From positions 6,210,614 through 6,274,613 of the forward strand of contig CM055106.1 of the NCBI GenBank assembly GCA_029204225.1: a stretch of 64,000 bases of DNA, given 5' to 3'. The notes under the pieces were generated by a model. It saw only the letters and a program-made list of their open reading frames with translations. It did not search any database and was not told the origin of the DNA. This document shows, piece after piece, positions 21,135 through 34,306 of the stretch. This stretch comes from Diphasiastrum complanatum (Eukaryota > Streptophyta > Lycopodiopsida > Lycopodiales > Lycopodiaceae). The stretch's first letter is position 1, and every line of letters begins with the position of its first letter. The position numbers and the translations under genes were made by a program.

Positions 21135-23520
21135 ACAGGTTGAAGAATGTCTCGACCTTTCAATCTTCATCCCAATAAATCAGAAAGCTGCAAATCAGCA
21201 GGCTATCCTCTAACATCAGAGCCTGTATGTTATCTACTTAACTTGGAAAGTTGTTGCTATAACTTAGCATTAGACATCCAATAAATTAGCAAAGTGGTTG
21301 CTAATTCTAGGAAGTGGTGCTTTCTATAAAAGAGCCCAGTCGTGAGTAGATCAGAGTGTATGTCCTCTTGTGTGAGAGTGTGCATATAGTCATTCTATGC
21401 GTCTGAGAGTGTGTCTCCGTTCCCACAACAATATCTAACATTACAAATTTTTTTTAGCTCAGAACAAACCAATGAAACTCAAAGCCACTCAAGAATGAAA
21501 TGACCATTCAAATGTCTCAGTATATCATATATTGATTTTTTGTATATGTAACATGTACAAAAATAAGTTTCAGCCCGAGCTGGACCCTTCAATTCTAATT
21601 TGTAGGGGGGTCAAAGCGGTACGAGTACCCTTCGACCTCAACAAAGGAGTTCACAACCAAAGGGAACACATCGTCCTCACAATCATACAAAGGGTTTTTT
21701 TACAAAAGGTGATTGGGATTCGAGCTTGGACCCGACCCATGAGCCATGGGTACAAATTTCTCTTCAAATACCAAGGGGCCATTTCAGCATTGCACTCTAC
21801 GAAAGGGTCGAAAGACTTTATAGCCAAGCAATTTTCGTAGTTGTTTTTTAATGACTTGTACCATTTATCGTCTACAAGTATATAGCATGTTTGGCTTGGG
21901 AGCACTATGTTCCTAATATCTAGAAGAGTGTAGACAAGGCCCATTCTCATCGAACGATTTAGAGTCCACATGATATGAGATATTTGATGAATTCTAGATC
22001 GTTCAATGACGATGGGTCCAACATACAAACGCGGGCAAGATGAGGAATAGGATACTCTTTTGGGTTGTTTGCCAGATATGTGCAATGAGTTGCACAACAT
22101 CTTCGTGACTAATTTTAGCTCGCCTTCCACCTTACGGTAAGCTTCTACAGCAAGCAATGAGCACAGCTGAAACAATGGGCGAGTCTGTCATTTTCTATCA
22201 TACTATCACAGCTACGATACTCTTCCTCCAACGCAGAAGTTATGGTCATCTCTCAATCCTAACCACATCACAACCATTTCTTCGGTAAGACCTCCGGTAC
22301 TTTCGATGAAGACCTGAATAACCCATCATAATGAATCCTTAATTATAACTGATGCTTTCTTTTTCCTTGCTGGGTAGATTGTTAATAACAATCCGAACTC
22401 TCAGATCCACTCATAAATAAACTGCCCATTTGAGGGCGCGATTCGACGTACAGTGTATTACTGGTAACTGCATGGATCATGAATGCCCTGGATGAAGGGA
22501 GTCGGTACTACTTGCTTGAATTAGTGGCACCGCTGCAGGCAGAGACTAGTCCAGAGTCGGGAGTCAGATTCCAGAGCTGCCTGCTTGGCCAGTGGCGGGG
22601 GCTCCACAGAAGTACAGAAGGCAGGTTCTCAATGTTCTCATTGCATGTACACTTCCAGTATGAGTAAGGCTAAGACTTTTGTCTATCGCACAGTGCACTG
22701 CTCTTCACATTGCGGGATCAGTCCGGAATACTGATTAATTTTGCAATGCTGTACAAGCATTTGTCATGCATTTATGTGGCATCTGGCTTCTGGGTTCCGT
22801 CGTAAGGGTACCAATTTATTAAGACAACATGTCATGTCTTCAAGACTTTCTGCTGGCATCATCAACTTTTAGATAGGCTTAGTTTAGTGAGGTGACGGTT
22901 TTTTCACAGATTCAGGACGCTGCTGCCAGAAGCTGCCTGAGGATAGAAGAGTCAAGTCAAGACTATTGGGTGCTTGCATCCAAATTGCGAGATATTCTAG
23001 GCGAGGGCTTCCAATGTCTATCAATCATGAGCTGCCATTTGTTTATTAGTTGCTTTACATAAAGAAGCAAATTTGCAATTGAATTTGCAGTCACATGGGC
23101 GCTCACTCCCCAATGATAACGCTTCACATGGGAAGTCGGAGTCCTGCAGCCCACTCGTCACAGCTCCTTTGTATCCGTGCAAGCACAGAACAAGCATTTT
23201 TGGACTCACTCTTTAGAAAGTATTTTGTTGGGCGAACTTGTTATGCATTCAATATGACTCGATCCCAAATCCCAAGCCAATCCTGATTCCACAATGCACA
23301 TCCACTGATTCCTCCATGGAATGTGTCAAGAGCAATAAGCACAATGACTTCGGTATTTCACCTAGAAGTTAGAACCTAAAAGAAACTAAACACTCCCACT
23401 TGATTGTATTTTGTACGAATTAGATCACCAATCATAGTGAGAATCTGTACACAGTCACTAATCACTCAAAGAAAATGCATTTTATCGGTTCACACATTCA
23501 ATCTATGTGAAGAGTCATAG
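21135..23520. other. Unassigned region with a possible LTR remnant and an unrecognised ORF
   Basis: 21320-21440 has a TATA-like CTATAAAAGAG followed by repeated GAGAGTGT words, resembling an LTR U3/R region, but no ends could be fixed. 22400-23330 is more balanced in base composition than the surrounding repeats and may be old low-copy sequence. No known domain was recognised. Confidence 0.35.
21651..22175 (-). CDS. Unrecognised 174-codon ORF
   Basis: Open from ATG at 22175 to the stop at 21651. The protein is basic and has several Cys, but no domain, signal peptide or repeated motif is evident. The opposite strand is also open over much of this span (21532-21840), which weakens the coding case. 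It could be an exon of a decayed host gene or a chance frame. Confidence 0.25.
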   Translation of the reverse strand: MFQLCSLLAVEAYRKVEGELKLVTKMLCNSLHISGKQPKRVSYSSSCPRLYVGPIVIERSRIHQISHIMWTLNRSMRMGLVYTLLDIRNIVLPSQTCYILVDDKWYKSLKNNYENCLAIKSFDPFVECNAEMAPWYLKRNLYPWLMGRVQARIPITFCKKTLCMIVRTMCSLWL

Positions 23521-23880
23521 CTTCCCCTAAAGCCCATCACACACACTCCAACATTTTGGATTCTTTCTCGAGAAATTCCCAAGCTGTCTCAAAGAAAAAA
23601 AATAAAAAATAAAGGGCTTCCATCGATATTTGCCCCGTTATTGGTGTTAGAACCAACACAACGACACCTGTAAGGGAAAGGCTTACAAGACAAAACACAA
23701 GAGAACACATTGTGGAGAAACCACCCAACCAAGTAGAAGCAATCGATCAATCTCCAAAAACTTCACCCCTGAGCCAAAAAATAGGAAGCAAGAGTAGAGT
23801 GAGAGAACCTGGCAAAGAAACACCAATTGAATGATGGAGTAGGGTGAGTTTCCAATTGATATTTGGACCCAAGACCACCC
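23521..23880 (-). mobile_element. LTR remnant related to 39393-39953
   Basis: Words such as GTGGAGAAACCACCCAACCA (23713) match 39540-39560 nearly exactly, with similar spacing around CTTCACCC and GAGTAGGGTGAGTTTC. The ends are not clear. Confidence 0.5.
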
Positions 23881-26818
23881 TGTGCATGCACCCATGCAAG
23901 ATCTAAACTCCCCTATTGAGAAATCCCATTGCTATTAATTCTTTACACATGCAATGACTGTCCTAAACCATGTACTAACTCCAAATAGTGTGTCTGGGCC
24001 TTACAAGGTTATTAATCACTTTACGGGTCCCGTCCAGTATGACATGGCGTAACCAATAATCTCGAGCACTGGAGTACTGTGTATCCAAGTCTAGGATTAT
24101 ACTAAATCCTATATTCAGGACGTGGACGTAACACTTGTGGTATGTGTTATTATAGATTTTTTGGAGTAAAGGCATGCAAATGAGGCTTATTCCAAGGTAC
24201 ATAAAAGAGTAGTATTCCGAGGTCCATATGTTTGCTTATTCCGAGAGCTGTATTTGTCTTTGCTCCGAGTTCTATTCCGAAGTGCCACAAATTTAAAAAA
24301 AAAATTAAGGCAGAATGAAACCTGATTCCATTTTGTCCTATTATGGCATAGCCCAATCTTGTTGGTGTAGTTGATTAAAAATCAAAAAAATAAAAATTGG
24401 ATGTTGTGCAATTAAAATAAGTATGAATATATCAATATTTAAAAAAAAAATATGGTCCGTCCAAGTTCAAAAATATATTCATAACATCAATAGTCTATAC
24501 AAAATTATTGTCATATAAACTGAAATGATAAACGCATATGTATAAAAAATCTAAATTCTGAGTAGATCCAACCGATAAGTCATTTTTGGACTTTTGGCCA
24601 CTGCCACTAGACTCTACATCATGTTCCCGGAGTGGGGATTGCGGTGCCTGCATACAAAAAACATGAGACAATAGTGAGTTTATGAAGAGAGAGAAATGTG
24701 ACGAGAGTGAGAGACTGTATGAATGTAATAAAGTTCAACGCCTTACCTAAGAACCATCCAAATCGATTCTAACTCGTTGGCTCTCCAATAATTTGAGGAG
24801 GACATGTGTATTGTTTTGATATGCATATTAATACTCGTCTTTGGTGAGATAGTCGTACCACCAATTTTTGCATGAATTGAAAAAATTAGTGATTAGAATT
24901 TCAATAAATGAATACATGAATTAATAACGTAAATCTATAAAACCAAAAAATTGAATGACATTAAAGTCAAATTACACTTGTAAGTAAATGAATTACGAAA
25001 TAAGCATGAAAATGTCCCACGTTGCCACTGCCTCTATGACAAGGCCCCATAGACTCAAGCTGCACTCTAGCAGCATCTCATTGCTACTTGAATATTCCAA
25101 TCCTCTTTATGTACATGGGCCGGCTTGGCTCTTCCAACTCTCACTGCATCTCGGATCTTAGATTTGGGGTGACTCATCACAGCTCCCATGCGGCGAAACA
25201 TGTACTTGGATTTAAATCATAAATTGGTTTGGGAGGGGCAACTGAGGGAAAAAGCATCTAAATGGGAGTGGTCGAGGGAATCAGAGAAGTGACGACAAGA
25301 GTGGTTTCATAAGAGGGACTTGGAGTGGCTTGGTAACAAGGACCTGGAGTGGCCTGGTAAGAGAGATTTTAATGTTGCCATGGACTCCTGAAAGGCAAAA
25401 CAAAGTCCAAAGTGATGGCATGCAAACAAATGAGATATTAGAATTTAGATAAAAGTAAATCAGAACAAGTATGACGTTGAAATGGTACTATATATAAATT
25501 GAACATTTGATCATAAGTACACAAAAATATACAATTGTAGAATCATATTGATTATTTGACACTCTGAAACAACTTTAGTTCCTTTCATCACATCATAGTG
25601 AACTGGAGTCAATGAACTGGGGGGATCAACAATGAGTTCATGTCCTCATCTTGCTGCTAGGACATGAACTCATCCTAAACCCTCAGCAGCAAGATGAGGA
25701 TTGAACTTGCCCATTTGTTTGCCATAATTTGTGGTATGAACTGATGGAAGTATGCATATGCTTTACTTGTACGTAACTCACAATTTATTATTGGAACTAC
25801 TCGATCATTTTCCTAAGTCATGCCAAGACTATTACAATCTTGCTGTGGTTTTTATCTTATTGGGCCACAAACTAAACTATCCAAAACATGAAGGGGGACT
25901 AAATTTATAACATAACCTAAATGAAAATGTAAATCTAACATATTTGAATCTATATATACCAACTTTATTACTTCTATTACACCTAAAGTTGAACCTACAC
26001 CCAAACTTTATTACTTCTATTTGCAAAAATAATTCTATCCTTAAGTAAGTTTATCTTAAACTTAGATCAAAACCTACATAGAAGGAAGCATAGCTTTCAC
26101 ACAATTACAATTTATGAGACAATACATTCTTGTAAGTTTTTCGGCATTGTCTCATCTCTTTCGTTACTTAGACTTACCCTCAATTATAACCTCTAGAAGA
26201 AAAGGAATATAACATAACAATGTGGAATCTTTAGATTAGTAGTTACTTAGCCATTTAGAAAGGACCTAAACCTAAATCTAAATCTAATGAAAAACCTAAA
26301 CCTGGATTTCAACAAGGACCTAGATCTAAACCTGAAGAAGGACCTAAAGTTGCATGAATCATCAATGTGGCTCAATATTTCTCTTATTTTTGGTGCTAGT
26401 TGGAGTCAGGTCACTCTATTATATGAGTGTTTGAGAGTCACCACTCCCAAGACTAGTTGTTTTCCTAGGACATCTGCAAGAGAGGTGGGGTTATATAAGG
26501 TGAATTACATGAGTTTTTTCGTAGTTGGGGTGATATTTTTCAACCTCCCCAATCCATAGCCTTGCTGCTATGTTTCAAGGAGGTCAAACTAGACATTGTC
26601 CCATGCATTAACATTTAAACATTCAACCCAAACATTATAAAAATGTGATCCATAGTTTATATCCTTTTTAAGCAAAAAAGCATAGCTTGAACCATTTGCA
26701 TGGTCACACTAGCAATTAGTATTGAAAATGCTTCCTTGGGTGTATGCAAGAGCAATATGGATCTAAAACTAATAAATATATTCTAACATCTAACCAATAA
26801 TTAATGTAGCTTAACATT
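23881..26818. other. AT-rich spacer with small inverted repeats
   Basis: No gene family recognised. It holds a run of ATTCCGAG/ATTCCGAA words (24210-24280), an overlapping pair of perfect inverted repeats (25632-25699) and degenerate CCTAAA repeats (26268-26335). Confidence 0.4.
25632..25699. repeat. Two overlapping inverted repeats
   Basis: Perfect 14-bp arms ATGAGTTCATGTCC (25632) and GGACATGAACTCAT (25660) enclose a loop. The loop sequence CTCATCTTGCTGCT is itself perfectly complementary to AGCAGCAAGATGAG at 25685-25698. Confidence 0.8.
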
Positions 26819-26823
26819 CTAAA

Positions 26824-28267
26824 TGTGAAAAGTGGATCTTGAATGAATCTAAGATCCCAAATGTTCTGGCTAAGATCTTTGCACAACAAGCTACATGTTA
26901 GCAACTGTGCAAACATAGAGACAATACATTTAAAAAAAAAAAACTCCATGGCATATGTTTTGTAAGCCCACTTATGAGTATTTGTCAATAAACTTCTATT
27001 ATGGCATGTGTTTTGTAAGTCCATGGGTAGAAGCTTAAAATAATAAAATAACTTAAACTTAGGATTAGAACTTAGACTTAAGAAACTTAAGCTTAGAAAT
27101 ATTTGTCTTAAATTATCTTAAGTTTCAAAGTTAGAAACTAATTTTAAAGTTCTAAGTCCTAAGTTAGGAGTTCTAAAATGGTTAGTTTCAAATTAATCCC
27201 ATAAGTTAATGAATACTTATGGAAGACCCTCCTTGTTATAAAGGAGAGGTATTTGCCATGTACACAACACTTTTGAGATTAAGCTTATTATGCTTCTCTA
27301 TTTTGAGGTTATCATTCTATTTTATTTGTGTTCCCTTTGGGAGGGTGCATAGCTTGAGGGAAGGTGCTCAAGCCTCCTCTTGCCTCCTTCTCATTGGTTT
27401 AATTGTGGCATGCTTTATTTGTTGATTATTAGTTAGCCGCAATTGATTTCCATTCCCTTTTGGGTGTTGATTTAGGATCTAGTTTAGCAACCTTGCTAGT
27501 TGGGTAAGCCTTAGTAAGGATTTATTGTTGTTATTTTAGTTAGTCTTATTTCAGTTCTAAGCACTAGTTGGATAAGCCTTAGTGCTTACATCCTTGTATC
27601 CATTTCCGTTTGAAGCTTTTTATAGAGTCTTAAAGGGTGGATGATCCTTTCTATACTACACCACATCATGAGTAGATCTAGCCATCACATAAACAAGATT
27701 TACTTCCAAAACTACAAAAGCTAGAAATGGCAAAGCATCCTGGTGCTACCTTTGATGCACAAGAACTTGAACAAGCATTCTAAAAACTCAAGAAACTATT
27801 CAAAGGTACTGAGGGCAGCCAAAAATAGTAGCATACTAGCCCTACAACAGTAGCCTACCACTTTTGGAAAGCACCTAAGATCGTACACAAGAGCTTGAAG
27901 ACAATACACACAACAATGCTAACAACGGAGGAAGAAACACTGACAATGATCTATTCATCTCAATGAAATAGTACATAAGTTTCTTCAACCTGTTTCTCCA
28001 TGAAATTTAGCCTAATATAGATGAGAGAGATGACTCTCTCTCCTCTCTCTAGAACTTAAGACCCAATTTTGGCCTATATGTCCAAATGACATGATTTTGG
28101 TGTCACTTTGAAGGTTTTGAAATTTGAAACTTCTTCAATATGAAATATATACTAAAATAAAAGTATATAGACTTGTTTCACACGTGTGAAAGGTCAGATC
28201 CAAAACTATATACAAAAATTACCAATTTAGGCCTCAAACTAGCTAGGAAATGTTGACAATTTTCACA
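26824..28267 (-). repeat. 3' LTR of element F, split by an insertion
   Basis: 26824-26894 and 27711-28267 together match the single 657-bp 5' LTR (30971-31627). Confidence 0.8.
26895..27710. mobile_element. About 0.8-kb insertion inside the 3' LTR of element F
   Basis: It separates sequences contiguous in the sister LTR. Flanks are GCTAC on the left and ACTAC on the right, a possible imperfect 5-bp duplication. A TATA-like TTATAAAGG (27237-27245) and T-rich downstream sequence suggest a solo LTR or promoter-bearing element, but TG...CA ends do not fall exactly at the breakpoints. Confidence 0.55.
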
Positions 28268-28694
28268 CTCCCTCTTCAACATTGCTTGCTAGTTTTACAA
28301 CACTACTTTGATCTAACTTAAGAATGATTCCCATCTTAAGGATAGATCTCCTCTCAATGATCCTAATATGTAAAAAACAGTAAACTTCATAATTGATATA
28401 GATAATGTGGACAGTTTCACTATTTCTTATTTTACATATCAAGATGAAACTAGTACATGAAGAGTAGCATATAATGGGAATGGAATGATTCCTCCATGTT
28501 TCCACCTTTGAAATTTCTATAAAATAGCAGCAAACACGTAACAAATGCAAGTGATGAATGCTTGCTTGCATGTCTTCTCCATATTTCACTTCTTGTGAAG
28601 TGAATGTGTTGAAATCCACCATGAATGAGCCTCCATTGCCTTCTTGCCATGAAGAACCATCAAGCCTTGGAAATCCATGAGTAAAAGAGTACAA

Positions 28695-29830
<1,136 letters not shown>

Positions 29831-30595
29831 ATGTCCTAATGCACCTAGCAGTCACTTTTCTCTCAACAAATGATGGATAAGGAGATCTTAGAAGATCTAG
29901 TACCCTAAAACACTTCTATCTTGAACCTGGCTAGTTTCCAAGCATAGAAAGGAAGATTGAGACACATGCAACACTTTGCACACACTAAGAATGGATTACA
30001 AACTCAAACCAACTGGAACGCACTCTTGTTTAAGCTCTCAAACTTTCTAGAAAATGACCAAATCAAGTTATGGTGTGAAGAGTTACTTGCATTCCTAGAA
30101 AATACACAAGACTAGGCTGCCAAAACAAGAACACCTAGAATTGAACAAACTTGATCAACATATGATCAACACACTAATATATTGATTCAACCTATAGAAC
30201 CACATGTAAACCACATTTCTAAAAGTTTATAAACTCCAGCAAGTCATAAATACAAACTTTAGAGGTGAATGAAAGAGCACACTTAGTGATTCACAAGACT
30301 AGCTTCACTAGCTCGTGAAATCTTGATGTTTAGATGTAGATCTAAGATCACTTCACATGAGAATGTTACTCAACCTATTAAGAACCTGAAAACACATTTG
30401 AATAATGGTTAAAATCTTCCAGCAAATGACCCAATCTAATTACATAAGGAGAGTTACTTACATACTCAACAAAGTACACCAAAATTTATGCAAAAGATTG
30501 TTGACAATCTGTTCACCCAAAAGGGGATCTTTCATCCAAGTGGGAGCTTTGCTCAGCCTTTTGGAGAAATAAAAAATCACTCAAAGAGTATTTGT

Positions 30596-30687
30596 CATCC
30601 ACTTAAGGAGAATGTTCATCCATTTAAGGAGAGTGTCGATCCACTTAAGGAGAGTGTTCATCCACAAAGGAGCGTGTTTATCCACAA
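30596..30687. repeat. 21-bp tandem repeat, about 4.4 units
   Basis: Units of type CATCCACTTAAGGAGAGTGTT follow each other with few changes. The plus-strand frame would read a 7-residue repeat (HPLKESV type), but this lies in the 5' leader of a minus-strand element, so coding is unlikely. Confidence 0.8.
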
Positions 30688-30970
30688 AAGTGGAGATTGC
30701 CAACAATAGATTGAACAGTTAGTATTGAATATGCACAAGCCTCACAATCAACAAATGATTAGGTGTGATGATATGATCCAAAATAGCTTCTTCTTAGCCT
30801 TTGATCTTCAATAGACCTAAAATATGCTTTTGATCCACAAGTTCAACTCATCAAACAAAGGATTTGATCAACAATGCAATGCATAATCACGCTAGAACTT
30901 GATCAAACATCCAAATATAACCATAAATAAAAACCTTACTACAAATAGCGGCCAACCAACTATGATACCA

Positions 30971-31627
30971 TGTAAAAAAAGTGGATCTTGAATGGATCTA
31001 AGATCCCAAATGTTCTGGCTAAGATCCTTGCACAACAAAGTACAAAAGCTAGAAATGGCAAAGCATTCTAATGCTACCTTTGATGCACAAGAACTTGAAC
31101 AAGAATTCTAATAACTCAAGAAACTATTCAAAGGTAATGAGGGCGGCCAAAAACAGTAGAATACCAGCCCTACCATAGTAGCCTACCACTTTTGGAAAGC
31201 ACCTAAGATCATACACAACAGCTTGAAGTCAATACACACAACAATGCTCACAATGGAGGACAAAACATTGACAATGATCTATTCATCTCAATGAAACAGT
31301 ACATAAGTTTCTTCAACCTGTTTTTCCACAAAATTCAGCCTAATATAGGGTGAGAGAGATGACTCTCGCTCTTCTCTCTAGAACCTAGGACCCAATTTTA
31401 GGGCACCACTAGCTTAAAATAGCCAATTTTGGCCTATATGTCCAAATGACATGATTCTGGTGTCATTTCGAAGGTCTTGAAGTTTGAAACTTCTTCAATA
31501 TGAACTATATACTAGAATAAAAGTATCTAGACCTGTTCCATATGTGTGAAAGGTCAGATCCAGAACTATGTACAAAAATTGCCAATTTAGGCCTCAAAAT
31601 AGCTAGGAAATGTTGACAATTTTCACA
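30971..31627 (-). repeat. 5' LTR of element F
   Basis: 657 bp, starting TGTGAAAATTGTC on the minus strand and ending CTTTTTTTACA. It matches 27711-28267 at roughly 93-95 percent by eye. Confidence 0.85.
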
Positions 31628-31979
31628 CTAAACAGATCTTAGAGTTTTATGGTTAGCATGAAAGCTATTCAAGACTAGCTCATAACATTTCTGACAAGAT
31701 AATGGTGAGAGAGATATACAACTATTGTCCTCCTAGAACTCAACAAAGTGTGAGTAAAGTACCCCAAAATGAGCTATTAAGAAGTGGCTACATGAAAATG
31801 AGCCGAATCTCTTTCTTGTCTACCTATCCTCACAACCTATAGTACCTAAACATGGACCTTAACCTACATTACTTGGCAACATGGTGGAATGGTGTGTTGG
31901 ATTTATCTCCTCTACTCTCCTAAAACCCATTGAAATCTAGTTCCATTCGTAATGGTGCATATTCACTTGCATTTGTCTC

Positions 31980-32291
31980 TCAAATCAATACATCTTCTAT
32001 ATCATTAAATGAAATATAACATTCATTATTTAAAAAATATAAAGGAACATCGAGTAGAGTTAATTGATTAACAAGAGATGCAGATGGAAGAGTATCAGAG
32101 AGGATTATAGAACGAGGGAGAGTTTTTTGATAATCTGAAGCCATAGGTGCTTCAGCTTCAACCCCTATATTAGTATATGCATCATTTACATCAACTGGAA
32201 CAGGTGCAGATGCTTTGATCAATGGAACAGTTGAAGATTCAACAGACCCATCATCTGGAATTTTAGCAGATATGTAAAAGACAAAAGCCAT
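31980..32291 (-). CDS. Unrecognised 103-codon ORF, divergent from the 32.47-kb leader
   Basis: The minus-strand frame runs from ATG 32291 to the stop at 31980. Composition is protein-like (Pro/Val/Asp-rich middle, ending in an acidic segment FNDIEDVL), without membrane or known domain. It lies head-to-head with the motif array and ORF at 32.47-32.94 kb, as the pararetrovirus movement-protein region lies head-to-head with its array in copy A. It may be a fragment of the same type of unit. Function unknown. Confidence 0.3.
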   Translation of the reverse strand: MAFVFYISAKIPDDGSVESSTVPLIKASAPVPVDVNDAYTNIGVEAEAPMASDYQKTLPRSIILSDTLPSASLVNQLTLLDVPLYFLNNECYISFNDIEDVLI

Positions 32292-32470
32292 CCCTTTGAT
32301 TAGAAGGCGACATATTCTTTTGTGGATATCACAATATATATATTTCTTTTGAAATGGTCATGCAAGTTAGAGTACTTTCTATTGTGTTTATGCTTAGAGG
32401 ATGGTTGGGAATGTACAAGGTCCTGAAAATGAACGAAACAAAAACTCTTCTTGTTTTTTTCCTTTCTTGC

Positions 32471-32662
32471 GATATCGAATCGATGCGCGCCATCCCTTAC
32501 TGAGCATGCTCGTATTCATTCAGGCACGCTGAATCAATATCAACCACTTCTGACGAGTGCTTTTCGGAAAATTTCATTCTTGGCCTTACCATATCGGATC
32601 AGCGCGCGCACTTTGCTTTATTCCTCTACCGATATCTATCTGTCGCGTTGAACCGATATCGG
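32471..32662. repeat. Alternating inverted motif array, second leader
   Basis: Four degenerate copies near 32471 (GATATCGAATCGATGCGCGC), 32523, 32590 (ATATCGGATCAGCGCGCGC) and 32642 (GTCGCGTTGAACCGATATC) alternate in orientation at 52-67 bp spacing and end 8 bp before the ATG at 32670. Confidence 0.65.
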
Positions 32663-32669
32663 GTTCAAT

Positions 32670-32942
32670 ATGGCTAGTTCCTCCATGGCCTCAGATGACA
32701 AACTTATGGATTTTTTTAATGCCAGTGACATTCCATCTGACAAATTAGAGTATTTTGCTGGTATTTTTTTTGCTCTGTTTGATATCGATAAGCTAGTTTA
32801 TGAGAATCGTTATAATTTATTTTCTTATCTTGATAATTTTTCTCAGATTATTAGTACTCCCGTTTTGGATATAGACAAAATAAAAGATCACGGAATCGAA
32901 ATATGGAAAGTGGTGTCCATATTTATTGCCAATTCCTGTTGA
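32670..32942 (+). CDS. Unrecognised 90-codon ORF following the motif-array leader
   Basis: The ATG is 8 bp after the last array motif, as in the histone-like unit (10 bp). The product is acidic and Phe/Asp-rich (KLMDFFNASDIPSDKLEYF at the start), predicted helical, without known domain. It ends at TGA 32940-32942; sequence beyond is decayed. It may be the N-terminal part of a longer lost ORF. Function unknown. Confidence 0.35.
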   Translation: MASSSMASDDKLMDFFNASDIPSDKLEYFAGIFFALFDIDKLVYENRYNLFSYLDNFSQIISTPVLDIDKIKDHGIEIWKVVSIFIANSC

Positions 32943-33445
32943 TCACAACCATACATTTGTCAAATAACGAATTGAGAAATATAGCCTATATTTATTCACC
33001 AATCAGAGTGAGAATATATTTGTACCTACGCCGGAATACATTAACTAGTCTATCACAAGATTCAATGAATCATCATTAGCCCTGACGCTAGAATTTGTAA
33101 CTGCGCCGGAATACATTAAATAGACAATCACTAGCCTCCTAGAATAATCATTAAACCAATTATAAACAAATGATTAATGGATATCATTGAAAAACATGTA
33201 CGAGGAGAATTATTACAATCTCTCGTCCTATTTAAGCACCGTATAGATGAAAATTTTCCTTTTGAGATAATGTTCATTCAGAACATTTTCATAAGTCTTT
33301 CATTATGCGTTTCAGTATGATTTTTTTGCATATGGGATATCTGATCAGCGCGCCTGGCAGACGATGGTTATGCTGCATTTGGGTTGCGCATGTCAAATCG
33401 TTATTTCAAAAACAAAAATATTATCGAAATTTTTGAAACTATTGG

Positions 33446-34306
33446 TGATAAATTTTATAGTTTTTAGGACAATAATGATTGTACTTTACAATCATAGAGA
33501 GTTATTGGTTGCTTAATCAATGAATCTATCAAGTTCTACACATTAGATCTTGATCTAGATTCACTACACTTGAATTTAAGCAAGAGCAATGGATCAACAC
33601 ATCATTTTTTAGTGAGAGCGGCTTCACACGTGTGGAGTACTGTCCACTGTACGGCCTGCACCTGAAACAACAAGTACAATGATACTAGATAGCAATCATG
33701 CATAAAAATCACAAGACAAATGACTAGAAATCTCACAAAAGTGTAGAGTGCAAAAGTCTCATCAATTTTCTTAGCAAAATGATGATCCTTTTATGGATCA
33801 GTACATCCATGAGTCTGGTACAGTCCAGCAGGCCTTCACACGTGTGAAGAGTGCCACATCACTCAGATCTATCCATTTTATCCATCCTTGATCCTTATCC
33901 AATAGCTGACCTTCTAGAATATGACTAAAATCCAAAAAGCTAGTCTCCTAGAATATAGGAATATTTCCTACAAAATAGGATCTAAGGAAAATGGTCAACT
34001 CTTATCTTCTAGTACTCTATACACACGTGTGAACATCCACTTGCCATGTGGGAGCATTTACTCATGCACATGCAAGGAAAAGCTAATTTGTAGGTGACTA
34101 GTCAAGTTGACTAAAAACTAGTCATTTCATGTTCACACTAACTAGAATGATACAAAATCAATTTGGATATATACAAACATGAAAAGTACATCCTTTCACA
34201 CGTGGGAACAGGCTCCACACGTGTGAAATCATATCATCAACACATTCTAATGTTTGATCAATATTTACATGAACCAATGTCAAGTGAGAAGTGACAATTT
34301 TCAACA
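33446..34306 (-). mobile_element. Solo LTR with ATTGG target duplication
   Basis: Flanked by ATTGG at 33441-33445 and 34307-34311. On the minus strand it starts TGTTGAAAATTGTC and ends AATTTATCA, 861 bp. It contains four exact CACACGTGTG palindromes (33625, 33837, 34022, 34216) and one near-match (34197). A single LTR between perfect duplications indicates LTR-LTR recombination. It split the leader/ORF region 32.4-35.8 kb after that region was in place. Confidence 0.85.

Noticed and set aside
22280-22380. Possible intron (GTAAGACC to TTGCTGGGTAG)
   Set aside because: The flanking sequence does not give a continuous coding frame.
24200-24290. ATTCCGAG repeats as a tandem array
   Set aside because: Irregular spacing and only four or five degenerate copies.
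26268-26335. CCTAAA-rich stretch as an interstitial telomere
   Set aside because: The repeats are irregular and lack the plant telomere unit CCCTAAA in tandem.
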